This document shows, in pieces, positions 34,324-44,104 of a stretch of DNA of 64,000 nt. Each line of letters opens with the position of its first letter. Positions within the stretch are counted from its first letter, which is position 1. This DNA comes from UBA5336 sp964492485 (GTDB taxonomy: Bacteria > Pseudomonadota > Alphaproteobacteria > Caulobacterales > Hyphomonadaceae), in NCBI GenBank assembly GCA_964492485.1, contig CAZBKM010000006.1, forward strand, positions 71,442 to 135,441, in the 5' to 3' direction. Below the pieces are notes generated by a model. The model was not told the DNA's origin. It made no database searches and saw only the letters and a program-made list of their open reading frames with translations. The position numbers were made by a program, and so were the translations under genes.

Positions 34324-34402
34324 TGCTGGCCGACGGGTGCGGCGGCCAGCACCGGCCAGCACCGGCCAGCACCGGCCAGCACCGGCCAGCACCGGCCAGC
34401 AA
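34324..34402. repeat. Tandem decamer array (ACCGGCCAGC) between convergent genes
   Basis: Five perfect copies of ACCGGCCAGC run from 34351 to 34400, preceded by a partial copy (GCGGCCAGC). Upstream, TTGCTGGCCG at 34323-34332 is the inverted complement of each unit (CGGCCAGCAA at the end of the array), so one left arm can pair with any of several right arms. The 88-base gap between two convergent stop codons is nearly filled by this array. It may work as a bidirectional terminator, and copy number is likely to vary between strains. Confidence 0.85.
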
Positions 34403-34404
34403 AG

Positions 34405-35343
34405 CTAACGGCGCAAGGCGGCCATCCGATCAAGGGTGGCCGCGAACTCCGCCATGGTCTCGTCGAAGATGTCGGCGACCGATTTCACCTCGTGGATCCG
34501 GCCGGCAACCTGACCCGTCAGGGCGATCCCCGCTTCCAGGTCGCCGCCGAAATAGACGTCCTGGGTGCGCGCGAACTCACCGAAGATGTTGTCGGTGCCC
34601 TCTGCCTCGAGCCGTGTCGTGCGCTCGGTTCGCAGCGCCCGCAGGGCCGGCCCCGGACCGGACCGGTTGAGAAACACAGTGTCCGTCGACCCCGCCTCGA
34701 CGATGGCACGCTTCCAGTTTTCATGCACCGGGCTCTCGACGCTGGACAGGATCCGCGTGCCCATCAGCACACCTTCCGCGCCGAGGGCGAAGGCGGCGGC
34801 CATGGTGCGCCCGTCGCAGATGCCGCCGGCTGCGACCACGGGCACATCCACGGCCTCGCAGACCTCCGGGATCAGCACCATAGAGGCGACATCCTTCGGG
34901 TTCTTGAAGCCGCCGCCCTCGCCCCCTTCCACGATCAGGCCATCGACGCCGGCGTCTACAGCGCGCAGCGCACCCGCCAGGTTGGGGACCACGTGGAAGA
35001 CGGTGAGCCCGGCCGACTTCAGCATCTGCGTGTACTTCATGGGGTCGCCTGCAGACGTGGTGACGAACCGCACCCCCTGATCGATCACGAAGCGCACAAT
35101 GTCCGGATCGCGGACGAAGGCCTGCGCGACGTTCACCCCGAACGGGCGATCGGTGAGCGTCCGCATGCGCAGGATTTCCTCGCGGATCACGTCGAGCTCG
35201 CCCGAAGAGGTCTCGATGATGCCCATGCCGCCCGCATTGGACACTGCCGCCGACAGGGGCGCGCGGGCGATCCAGCCCATGGCCGCCTGGATGATCGGTT
35301 TCTCGATGCCCAGCATCTCGGTCACGCGTGTGGTTGGGGTCAT
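34405..35343 (-). CDS. Nitronate monooxygenase (2-nitropropane dioxygenase family)
   Basis: 312 residues from ATG 35343. TIM-barrel FMN enzyme marks: IEKPIIQAAMGWIARAPLSA, VSNAGGMGIIETSS, VNVAQAF, VDGLIVEGGEGGGFKNPKDV, PVVAAGGICDGRTMAAAFAL and GAEGVLMGTRILSS. The family oxidises alkyl nitronates; related proteins are enoyl-ACP reductases (FabK), so the substrate is not certain. The ORF could run further upstream to 35487, but those codons have no family match. Confidence 0.9.
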   Translation of the reverse strand: MTPTTRVTEMLGIEKPIIQAAMGWIARAPLSAAVSNAGGMGIIETSSGELDVIREEILRMRTLTDRPFGVNVAQAFVRDPDIVRFVIDQGVRFVTTSAGDPMKYTQMLKSAGLTVFHVVPNLAGALRAVDAGVDGLIVEGGEGGGFKNPKDVASMVLIPEVCEAVDVPVVAAGGICDGRTMAAAFALGAEGVLMGTRILSSVESPVHENWKRAIVEAGSTDTVFLNRSGPGPALRALRTERTTRLEAEGTDNIFGEFARTQDVYFGGDLEAGIALTGQVAGRIHEVKSVADIFDETMAEFAATLDRMAALRR

Positions 35344-35504
35344 GTGTCCTCCCGGGGTTCTCTGACGCTCTGAAGGCGCTGCGACTGGCCATCGGCGGAA
35401 CCGACTGCGGCTCGCAATAAAGGCCCGCCATGGACGACCGCGCAAGTCCGCGCGAACCCGCGCCCGGCGGCGACGAGACGATCCCAAGCCGGCGCATGCG
35501 TAAC

Positions 35505-35570
35505 AAATACGATTAGTTGTATTTTTTATTAACTAACCTTTCGGGTTGCATTTTCTAGCCCTTTGGCTAG
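35505..35570. promoter_or_regulatory. AT-rich leader with inverted repeats before the adhesin operon
   Basis: AAATAC-GATTAGTT-GTATTT (35505-35524) is a dyad in an AT-rich stretch that stands out from the surrounding GC-rich DNA. It is followed by CTAGCC-CTTT-GGCTAG (35555-35570), a perfect hairpin 38 bases before ATG 35609. The first may be an operator or part of the promoter; the second would sit in the mRNA leader if transcription starts upstream of it. The ribosome site GGAGGG is at about 35599-35604. Confidence 0.5.
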
Positions 35571-35608
35571 CACTCGCAAGGGAGCGCAGACACGGAGCGG
35601 AGGGCGTC

Positions 35609-38600
35609 ATGGCGGACGGACATCAACCCGGGAAACGGCAGCGGACCGAAGGCTTCCTGCCCATGGCCCTCGCAAGTGCGGTGGGTTTTGGCCTCAGTTC
35701 CCGTGCGGACGCCCAGGTCGAAGGCGGTCTCATCCTTGTGGAAAGCCTGGAGGGGGTGGCCAGTGTCAGCCGGCTCGCCGACGGCGCGCTCTCGATCGTG
35801 ATGGCGACCGGGGAGACGATCGTCGTTCCTGCAACGGCGGTGGCCGAAGTCGGCGGCGCGCTGGCGATCGCCGAGGCGACGGCCGCCTCGCTCGGACTTC
35901 AGGCCGCGGCGGGTGCCGCGGTGGCGACGGGCGGCCTCACCGCCGGGACCGTCGCACTCGGCGCCGGCGGTGCCATTGCCGGTGCGGCCGTGGTCGAGGA
36001 GGTCGCCGATGATGGCGACGACACCCCGCCCGCCGAAACGCCGGATGCCGAGGCCCCCTCGAACGCCGTTCCGCAGATCACCTCGCCCGCCGATGTCAGC
36101 GTTGCGGAAGGCATCGAGGCGGGAGATCCCGTCCACACCCTCACCGCCACCGATGCCGATGGCGACACATTATCCTACGCGCTCACGGGCGAGGATGCAG
36201 ACGCCTTCACCCTCGATCCGGACACAGGCGTGCTGACCTTTGTCGAGACACCCGACCATGAGGATCCCGCCGACGCTGACGGTGACAATGTCTACAACAT
36301 CACCGTCACGGTCGACGACGGCCAGGGGACGACGGAGGGGACGACGGAGGGGACGCCCGCCAGCCAGGACCTGACCGTCACCGTCACCGACGTGGACGAG
36401 GCGCCCGAGCTGACGGTAACCCAGATCGTCACGTCGGTCGCGGAGAATACCCCCAGTGCCGTGATCGCCAGGGTCGAGGCATCGGATCCGGAGGGTGCGG
36501 ACCTTGAGGTCACCCTCTCCGACACGGACAATTTCGCCTATGATGCCCAGACCGGTGTCATCACGCTTGTCACGGCACAGGATCACGAGACCACAGCGAG
36601 CCTGCCCCTCACCGTCACCGTCTCCGATGGCGTCAACCCGGACGTGACCCGCTCCCTGATCGTAACCGTTACCAACGTGGACGAGGCGCCGGCGCTGACG
36701 GTGACGCAGACGGAGACCGTCACGTCGGTCGCGGAGAACAGCGCCGCCACGGTGATCGCCACGGTCAGCGTGTCGGACCCGGAGGGCGACTCGCTCACCG
36801 TCACCCTCTCCGACACGGACAATTTCGCCTATGATGCCGACACCGGTGTCATCACGCTGCGTGCGGATCGCAATTACGAGGCGCTCACCGCCAATGGCGG
36901 AAGCAATGCTCTAGCCCTCACCGTCAGCGTCTCCGACGGCACCAACACCGCCAGCCAGAACCTGACCGTCACCGTTACCGACGTGGACGAGGCGCCGGCG
37001 TTTACGGGGACTGAGGTGTCCGTGGACGTCGCCGAAGGCACGACCACGGTCGGCTATACGCCGTCCGTGACCGACCCAGAGGGCGCGGACCTGACCTACA
37101 GCCTCACAGGGGACGATGCCGGCCTGTTCAGCGTCGACACCTCAACCGGCGCGATCACGTTCAACACCGCGCCCGACTTCGAGGTCCCGGGCAACAGCAA
37201 CAGCAACAGCAACAACGCGTATCTTCTTACCGTCACCGTCTCCGATGGCACCAACACCGCCAGCCAGAACCTGACCGTCAACGTTACCAACGTGGACGAG
37301 GCGCCGGCGTTTACGGGGACTGAGGTCACCGCCGTGGTGGGCGATGGTCCGCTCTATACCGCTGTCGCAACGGATCCGGAGGGCGGAACGGTCACCTACA
37401 GCCTCGATACCGCGGCGGTGGATGAGGATCACGCCCTGTTGGCCATCGACGCCAGTACCGGCGCTGTAACCCTCCAGCCGGGAGCGGACCTCACCGGAAA
37501 GACGCAGCTCGACTTCACCGTTATCGCCACGGATGGGGCGAATTTATCTGCCACCCAGACCGTCACGCTCAAGGGCGCAAATCTAACCGTCGGCTCGGGC
37601 GGGACCGCCAACGGCACGATCCTGGGCGACACCTTCACCGTCTCCGACGCCGGCTTCACCTCCATCGACGGCGGCGACGGCACGGATACGGTGATCTTAG
37701 AGGTCCAAGGCGCCATCTCCGTTGCCCAACTGTCCGGCATCGAGACGGTGGACCTCTCGGATGAAGGCCAGCAGACTCTTGTGGTTGAAAGCCTGGAAGA
37801 CCTCGTCGCCAGTGTTGGTAACGACGGAACGTTGAACGTGGTCGCATCGGAGTCTGGCGATCTGCTTCAACTCGGAATCGGGTTCGATTTCACAACCGAC
37901 AGCGGTACCCGGACGGTGACATACTCCGCCGACACGGATCTTGACGGGACTGACGAGACGGCCTCTATCAACCTCGACGCGAATATCGGGATTTTCCTTG
38001 GCGGCACGTCCGATCCTGACTACTTCGCACTGGATGCAGAGCTGCTGGCCTTCATTGACGGTATCCACGGGTTCGATGGCCTCGACACGGTGCAGCTCGC
38101 CGGCGACCTGACCACGCTCGACCTCACCGCTACCGGCGCCCCGACGCTCATCAGCATCGAGGCCTTCGACCTCGCCACCGACACCGGCGCCCAGACGTTG
38201 AAGATCATGGTCAGCGACGTGACGCACCTCGTGGGGGCTAACGGCACGCTGACCATTGACGGATCCGCAGGCGATACACTGGTCCTGACCGGCCTCGCGG
38301 TGGGGGCGGGCAGCGTGCCTATGGGACCAGATGATGGCTATCTCCTCTACAATCTGGGCCAGAACCAGGGAACCTTGCGGGTTAAGCAGGACGTCACCGT
38401 ACAGGCCGAAGGGCTCACCTATACCGTCGACACTGCGACAGAATACACCGGCACCTTCGGTAACGACACCTTCAACGTTTCCGTCACGGACTTCACCTCC
38501 ATCGACGGCGGCGACGGCACGGACACGGTGGTGCTGACGGGAATGGAGTTCGAGCTGGACCTTCGCACGAGCGTGACGCTCACCAGCATCGAGGTCTTCG

Positions 38601-41600
38601 ACCTCTCCGAATTTGAAGAGCAGACGCTGACGCTCTCGGTCGCGGATGTGACCGGCCTCGTAGGGGCTGGCGGCACGCTGACCGTCACGGGCACGGTGGA
38701 TGACGGCGTCACGGTCATCATCGACTCCACGGTCACAGGTACGAGTGGCACGGCAGGCGCGGTCGGCACGGCGGACGAGGGCTTCACACTCTACGACCTC
38801 GGCGGCGGTCCGACGCTGCGGGTCTCCGGCTTCGACGCGGACGATGTGACCTTCGTGGGCGCGAGCTTCACGGTCGGCTCGGGCGGGACCGCCAACGGCA
38901 CGATCCTGGGCGACACCTTCAACGTCTCCGACGCCGGCTTCACCTCCATCACCGGCGGCGCCGGCACGGACACGGTGGTGCTCGAAGTCGACCTCGACCT
39001 CACCGCCGAGGGTGCCCCGACGGTCACCAGCATCGAGGCGTTCGACCTCTCCGCCGCCGGCGCGCAGACGCTGACGCTCGACGCAACGGCCCTGAGCGCG
39101 CTCGTAGGGGCTGGCGGCACGCTGTACGTGACGCCCGGCAGCCTCAATGGCAGCAGCGGGGACACCCTCGCCGGGCTGGCGGACATCCTGACCATTGCGA
39201 ACACCCCCTCTTCCGAGGAGGATCTGGACGGCGACGGCACCAACGAGCTCTACCTTGTCTTTGACGCGGATCTCGGAGCCGACGCCCTCGGCAACCGCAC
39301 CACTGCGACCGTCAAGGTGCGCCAGGGCACGATCGTGGAGGGGTTCGGCATCGCGCGGTTCGGCACGAACAACGGCGAACAGGTCAATGGCAGCGGATCA
39401 CTCCAGGACGTCATTCTCGGTCTCGGCGGAAACGACGACCTCCGCGACACTGGCGGCGGCGACAGTATCTTCTTCGGCGGTGACGGAGATGATTTCATCG
39501 CCGCGGAGAACGTCGGCGGGCAGGCTTATGGCGGTGCAGGCAACGACAGTATCCGGATCGGCTTCGTGGATACAAACTCCGACCAGGTGAACGATCTCGT
39601 CTACACCAAGCTCGATGGCGGAGCGGGAGACGACTTCCTCATCCTGAACAACGCCTCGATCGACCTGGACAGCCTCGTCGACGCAGGTGTCGTGAGTAAT
39701 TTCGAAGTGCTGAGCCTCACCCGTATCGATGCCACGCTGGCCATCGACACAGACTTCGTCGCGGACATGACGGATAGTGGCAACACCCTGACCGTCATCG
39801 GCGAGGCAGCAGATACGGTCACGCTGTCCTCTGCCTTCAGTTCCACGGAGACGAGGGTAGATGAAACCTTCGAATGGCAAGGCAGCACATGGTCCGGTGA
39901 CGTCACCGACTACACCGCGACCGTCGGCGAGGTGACCTATACGGTCAGGATCGCCGAAGTCATTTACACGACAATCGAGAACTTGGCGCCGGAACTGACG
40001 GTGACGCAGACCGCCACGTCGGTCGCGGAGAACAGCGCCGACACGGAGATCGCCACGGTCAGCGTGTCGGACCCGGAGGGCGACCCGCTCACCGTCACCC
40101 TCTCCGACACGGACAATTTCGCCTATGATGCCCAGACCGGTGTCATCACGCTTGTCACGGCACAGGATCACGAGACCACAGCGAGCCTGCCCCTCACCGT
40201 CACCGTCTCCGATGGCACCAACACCGCCAGCCAGAACCTCACCGTCACCGTCACGGACGTGAACGAGGCGCCGGCGTTTGAAGACCCCAACGTGTTCGCA
40301 GTTGCGGGCAGTAGCATGTTATTCTCCTCTCAAGCAGAGGATCCGGAGGGCGGAACGGTCACCTACAGCCTCGCTACCGGGCAGGATAACGACCTGTTGG
40401 TCATCGACGCCAGTACCGGTGCTGTAACCCTCGCGGGCGGCGCGGACCTCACCGGAAAGACGCAGCTCGTCTTCACTATTATCGCCACGGATGCAGGCGA
40501 GCTCTCCGGCGCTCAGACCGTCACGCTCACGGGCGAAAATCTAACCGTCGGCTCGGGCGGGACCGTCACCGGCACGTTCCTGGGCGACACCTTCAACGTT
40601 TCCGTCACGGACTTCACCTCCATCACCGGCGGCACCGGCACGGACACGGTGGTGCTCGAAGTCGACCTCGACCTCACCGCCGAGGGTGCCCCGACGCTCA
40701 CCAGCATCGAGGCGTTCGACCTCGCCACCGACACCGGCGCGCAGACGCTGACGCTCTCGGTCGCGGATGTGACCGACCTCGTGGGGGCTGGCGGCACGCT
40801 GACCATTGACGGGACAGTGGATGATCGGTTGGTGGTCGTTGGTGACGCCGTCCAAGGCACAGATGGAACCGGCGATGATGCGGGCTTCACACTCTACGAG
40901 CTAGGCGGCGGTCCGACGCTGCGGGTCTCTGAAGCGCTGGTACCTTTCTTCTCCGATGTGGCGACGGGTGGTTCGCTGACTGGCGGCGCGGAAGATGACA
41001 CCTTCACGGTCGGGGTCGCGGACTTCACCTCCATCACCGGCAGCGACGGCACGGATACGGTGGTGCTGGCAGTCGACCTCGACCTCACCGCCGAAGGTGC
41101 CCCGACGGTCACCAGCATCGAGGCGTTCGACCTCGCCACCGACACCGGCGCGCAGACGCTGACGCTGACGTCCGATCAGGCGCTTGACCTGGCCTGGGAC
41201 CATGACAGTGACGACAGCACGCCGCCCCGGTTCACCCTCAACGCCAATGCCGGCGACGCGCTGGACCTCCTGTCGAGTGGAACGGGTGACGAAGTCTGGA
41301 TCATAGATCGCACGGCTGTTGACTCTGACGAGCTCGTCGCATTTACGAACTTTAATGATTCAGCCAAGTCCTTTTCGGTTCTCGTCACAGGCGGCATGGC
41401 AAATACCGTCGCCTCTCAATTGACATGGCGATCGGGGGCGGCAGCGACCTCATCTGGCGTGTTGTTCCAGGACGGGCCGGACATCGTCTCTGTTGACTTT
41501 GGGGCGACAGACGGCACCCGGATATTATTTCTCCAAAAGTTTACCAACCCAAACCCAGGCACGTTCGACCTCGCCGATGCGTTCGCCAATGGTGAGGTCA

Positions 41601-42424
41601 GCTGGGCGAATTTCAGCGAGATACGAACTTTATCTATCTCATCTCTGATCCTGTCGGTCGAAGACTTACGCACGCTCTCGCCAGATAACGGTGTTGAATT
41701 TGGTATTAACGCAGGCAATCGTCTGACTGTGATCATTGACGAAAGCGTGACGACGCTAGACGGCACCCAAACCGCTGGGAGAACCGTGTTTGACCTCGGC
41801 ACGGGACAGACATTATTCAGCGTGCAGACAGCACGCGTCGAAGCGGGCGACGTAACCTTCCTGGGCGCAAGCGTCACGGTCGGCTCGAGCGACACCGCCA
41901 ACGGCACGATTCTGGACGACACCTTCACGGTCGGGGTGTCGGACTTCGACACAATCAACGGCGGTAACGGCACGGACACGGTGGTGCTGACGGGAGCGGA
42001 CTTCGTGCTCGACCTTAGCTCGAGCGGGACGCTCTCCAACATCGAAGCGTTCGACCTCGCCACCGACACCGGTGCGCAGACGCTGAACACAACCTACGCC
42101 CTTCTAACGGATGACACAGACCTTGAAGCTCAAACGATTAATCCCATCAGTAATGAATTGGACATCACAAATATCGCCGTTAACTCGGCCCGTGATTATC
42201 GCCTTATCACAATCGATGGAGGCGCGAACGACACTTTTAATATTGACGAGATCACAGACTCATACGTTGATGCCGATGGAAAATTATACATATATGAAGA
42301 CGCAGATGGAGATTCTTATTACTATATTTCTGGTAATATATCTCTGGAAGACGGTCTTCCAAATGTAGAAATACTTGTCTCGACGGATATCATTTCGGAT
42401 TTGGGGGACTTTCAAAGTCTCTAA
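35609..42424 (+). CDS. Giant cadherin/RTX-like repeat protein, type I secretion substrate
   Basis: 2,271 residues from ATG 35609 (GGAGGG upstream). There is no Sec signal; residues 1-130 are Ala/Gly-rich with a hydrophobic segment. Cadherin-like modules occupy about 36060-37590 and 39990-40540 (ITSPADVSVAEG, DPEGDSLTVTLSDTDNFAYD, ASQNLTVTVTDVDEAPAF). Between and after them, beta-rich modules repeat GTILGDTFTVSDAGFTSIDG and TSIEAFDLATDTGAQTLTL. RTX-like Gly/Asp nonapeptides are at about 39415-39560 (LGGNDDLRDTGGGDSIFFGG, GDGDDF, YGGAGNDSI). The C-terminus should hold the secretion signal. The three genes directly downstream encode a complete type I secretion machine. It is most likely a cell-surface or biofilm adhesin. 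The last 300 bases are much more AT-rich than the rest. Confidence 0.92.
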   Translation: MADGHQPGKRQRTEGFLPMALASAVGFGLSSRADAQVEGGLILVESLEGVASVSRLADGALSIVMATGETIVVPATAVAEVGGALAIAEATAASLGLQAAAGAAVATGGLTAGTVALGAGGAIAGAAVVEEVADDGDDTPPAETPDAEAPSNAVPQITSPADVSVAEGIEAGDPVHTLTATDADGDTLSYALTGEDADAFTLDPDTGVLTFVETPDHEDPADADGDNVYNITVTVDDGQGTTEGTTEGTPASQDLTVTVTDVDEAPELTVTQIVTSVAENTPSAVIARVEASDPEGADLEVTLSDTDNFAYDAQTGVITLVTAQDHETTASLPLTVTVSDGVNPDVTRSLIVTVTNVDEAPALTVTQTETVTSVAENSAATVIATVSVSDPEGDSLTVTLSDTDNFAYDADTGVITLRADRNYEALTANGGSNALALTVSVSDGTNTASQNLTVTVTDVDEAPAFTGTEVSVDVAEGTTTVGYTPSVTDPEGADLTYSLTGDDAGLFSVDTSTGAITFNTAPDFEVPGNSNSNSNNAYLLTVTVSDGTNTASQNLTVNVTNVDEAPAFTGTEVTAVVGDGPLYTAVATDPEGGTVTYSLDTAAVDEDHALLAIDASTGAVTLQPGADLTGKTQLDFTVIATDGANLSATQTVTLKGANLTVGSGGTANGTILGDTFTVSDAGFTSIDGGDGTDTVILEVQGAISVAQLSGIETVDLSDEGQQTLVVESLEDLVASVGNDGTLNVVASESGDLLQLGIGFDFTTDSGTRTVTYSADTDLDGTDETASINLDANIGIFLGGTSDPDYFALDAELLAFIDGIHGFDGLDTVQLAGDLTTLDLTATGAPTLISIEAFDLATDTGAQTLKIMVSDVTHLVGANGTLTIDGSAGDTLVLTGLAVGAGSVPMGPDDGYLLYNLGQNQGTLRVKQDVTVQAEGLTYTVDTATEYTGTFGNDTFNVSVTDFTSIDGGDGTDTVVLTGMEFELDLRTSVTLTSIEVFDLSEFEEQTLTLSVADVTGLVGAGGTLTVTGTVDDGVTVIIDSTVTGTSGTAGAVGTADEGFTLYDLGGGPTLRVSGFDADDVTFVGASFTVGSGGTANGTILGDTFNVSDAGFTSITGGAGTDTVVLEVDLDLTAEGAPTVTSIEAFDLSAAGAQTLTLDATALSALVGAGGTLYVTPGSLNGSSGDTLAGLADILTIANTPSSEEDLDGDGTNELYLVFDADLGADALGNRTTATVKVRQGTIVEGFGIARFGTNNGEQVNGSGSLQDVILGLGGNDDLRDTGGGDSIFFGGDGDDFIAAENVGGQAYGGAGNDSIRIGFVDTNSDQVNDLVYTKLDGGAGDDFLILNNASIDLDSLVDAGVVSNFEVLSLTRIDATLAIDTDFVADMTDSGNTLTVIGEAADTVTLSSAFSSTETRVDETFEWQGSTWSGDVTDYTATVGEVTYTVRIAEVIYTTIENLAPELTVTQTATSVAENSADTEIATVSVSDPEGDPLTVTLSDTDNFAYDAQTGVITLVTAQDHETTASLPLTVTVSDGTNTASQNLTVTVTDVNEAPAFEDPNVFAVAGSSMLFSSQAEDPEGGTVTYSLATGQDNDLLVIDASTGAVTLAGGADLTGKTQLVFTIIATDAGELSGAQTVTLTGENLTVGSGGTVTGTFLGDTFNVSVTDFTSITGGTGTDTVVLEVDLDLTAEGAPTLTSIEAFDLATDTGAQTLTLSVADVTDLVGAGGTLTIDGTVDDRLVVVGDAVQGTDGTGDDAGFTLYELGGGPTLRVSEALVPFFSDVATGGSLTGGAEDDTFTVGVADFTSITGSDGTDTVVLAVDLDLTAEGAPTVTSIEAFDLATDTGAQTLTLTSDQALDLAWDHDSDDSTPPRFTLNANAGDALDLLSSGTGDEVWIIDRTAVDSDELVAFTNFNDSAKSFSVLVTGGMANTVASQLTWRSGAAATSSGVLFQDGPDIVSVDFGATDGTRILFLQKFTNPNPGTFDLADAFANGEVSWANFSEIRTLSISSLILSVEDLRTLSPDNGVEFGINAGNRLTVIIDESVTTLDGTQTAGRTVFDLGTGQTLFSVQTARVEAGDVTFLGASVTVGSSDTANGTILDDTFTVGVSDFDTINGGNGTDTVVLTGADFVLDLSSSGTLSNIEAFDLATDTGAQTLNTTYALLTDDTDLEAQTINPISNELDITNIAVNSARDYRLITIDGGANDTFNIDEITDSYVDADGKLYIYEDADGDSYYYISGNISLEDGLPNVEILVSTDIISDLGDFQSL

Positions 42425-42427
42425 CCT

Positions 42428-44104
42428 ATGTCGATGTTTCGTCCTCTTCTGCCCCATCACGGGATTGCGGCCGGGTTCAGCCTGGTCGCGAACCTGCTGC
42501 TGCTGGTGTCGCCGCTCTACATGCTCCAGGTCTATGACCGGGTGCTTGTGTCGGGCTCGCGGGCGACGCTGATCCTGCTCAGCGGGCTCGCCCTCGGTCT
42601 GCTGGTCGCCTATGGCTTTGCCGAGGCCGGCCGGCGGCGCGCCATGGCGATGGCGGGCGTCGATCTGGGCCAGGCGCTGGGGCCAAGGCTGCTTCGCATG
42701 GATCTCATGGAGACCGACGCCAGCGGCCGGGCGCGGAAGGATTTCGGCGATCTCGGCACGCTGCAGACCTTCCATGCCCAGGGGCTGGTCCTGCCCCTGC
42801 ATGACCTGCCCTTCACCCCGATGTTCCTGGCGGCCATGTTCCTGATCCACCCCTGGATCGGCTGGCTCGGCGTGGCGGGCGCGCTCGTCCTGCTCGCGCT
42901 TGCGACCCTGTCCGACCTCACCTCACGGGCCACCGTGCGGGCCGCCACCGAGGCGGAGCTGACCAGCCAGGCCTTCGTCCAGACCGCCGCGCGCCAGCAG
43001 GCGGCCATACAGGGCCTCGGCATGGGCGCGGGCGTGGAGACGCTCTGGCGCCGGTTTGCCGGGCGGGCCGCGCACCTCTCCCTGGGGGCGACCCAGGCCA
43101 GCGGGGCGCTCGCCGCATCGGCACGGGCGCTGCGGAACCTGCTTCAGGTGATGGCGCTGGGCCTCGGCGCCTGGCTTGTGTTGGCACAGCAGACGACCCC
43201 CGGCGCCATCGTTGCCGGCTCGATCCTGCTGGGCCGTGCGCTGGCGCCGATCGACCAGTCCGTGGGCGCCTGGCGGGCGCTGGTCAAGGTGTGCCAGGCC
43301 GCCCAGAGCCTGCGGGCACGGTTCTCCGAGGCCGATGCGTCGCCCGAGGCGATGACGCCCCTGCCCCGGCCGGCACCGGTCCTCAAGCTCGACTCGCTCG
43401 GCATCGCGCCACCCGGACGGCCCTCCCCCCTCGTGCCGAAATTCTCCCTCACCCTGACTGGCGGCACCGTTGTGGCGCTTGTCGGGCCGAGCGGTGCGGG
43501 CAAGTCGACCCTGCTGACGACGCTGGCCGGGGTCTGGCGCCCGCATGACGGAACGGTCAGCCTCGGCGGCCGCGACATGCATCTCTGGCCGGCCGACGAT
43601 CGCGGGCGGCATGTAGGCTATGCGCCCGACACCGCGGATCTCCTGCCAGTGACCGTCGGACAGAACATCGCCCGCCTGGCCAGGGTCGAATGCGGCGAGG
43701 TGTATCGCCAGGCACACGCCCTCGGCCTGCACGAGACGCTGCTTGGCCTGCCCTTGGGCTACGACACCCCGGTCGGTCCCGGTGGGGCGATGCTGTCGGC
43801 GGGCCAGCAGCAGGGCGTGAGCCTGGCGCGCGCCTTCCTGGGCGATCCTGTGCTTCTGCTCCTGGACGAACCGTCGACCCATCTCGATGAGGTGCGGGTG
43901 ACGGCGCTGTGCCGCGAGATCGCCGCGGCCAGGGCACGCGACGCAATCGTCATCCTCGCCACCCACGATCCGCGTCTCATCGACGTCGCCGACCAGGTCG
44001 TGCTCTTCGACCCGCCGAGCCTGCAACGCCTCTCCGCCAAGGCGTTCCGCGAACGGCGCGGGAGCAAGGTGCCGGTCTCCATTCCCGCAAGCGAGCTGGG
44101 CTGA
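42428..44104 (+). CDS. Type I secretion ABC transporter (PrtD type)
   Basis: 558 residues, starting 3 bases after the adhesin stop. The N-terminal half has membrane helices (FSLVANLLLLVSPLYMLQVY, the PrtD-type start). The ATPase half has Walker A GPSGAGKST (about residue 354), a signature LSAGQQQGVSLA (about 457; the usual second Gly is Ala) and Walker B LLLLDEPSTHLDE (about 477). No C39 peptidase domain is present, so the substrate is not cut at a double-glycine leader. It powers export of the adhesin with the HlyD-type and TolC-type proteins encoded next. Confidence 0.94.
   Translation: MSMFRPLLPHHGIAAGFSLVANLLLLVSPLYMLQVYDRVLVSGSRATLILLSGLALGLLVAYGFAEAGRRRAMAMAGVDLGQALGPRLLRMDLMETDASGRARKDFGDLGTLQTFHAQGLVLPLHDLPFTPMFLAAMFLIHPWIGWLGVAGALVLLALATLSDLTSRATVRAATEAELTSQAFVQTAARQQAAIQGLGMGAGVETLWRRFAGRAAHLSLGATQASGALAASARALRNLLQVMALGLGAWLVLAQQTTPGAIVAGSILLGRALAPIDQSVGAWRALVKVCQAAQSLRARFSEADASPEAMTPLPRPAPVLKLDSLGIAPPGRPSPLVPKFSLTLTGGTVVALVGPSGAGKSTLLTTLAGVWRPHDGTVSLGGRDMHLWPADDRGRHVGYAPDTADLLPVTVGQNIARLARVECGEVYRQAHALGLHETLLGLPLGYDTPVGPGGAMLSAGQQQGVSLARAFLGDPVLLLLDEPSTHLDEVRVTALCREIAAARARDAIVILATHDPRLIDVADQVVLFDPPSLQRLSAKAFRERRGSKVPVSIPASELG

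Noticed and set aside
34324..34402. A CRISPR array
   Set aside because: The units are only 10 bases with no spacers, so it is a simple tandem repeat. No cas genes or spacer-separated repeats occur anywhere in the window.
35609..36010. A LapA-type N-terminal retention module with LapG cleavage site
   Set aside because: Only a weak AAAG resemblance is seen, without the full retention-module pattern and without LapD/LapG in the window. It is mentioned in the operon finding but not called as a feature.
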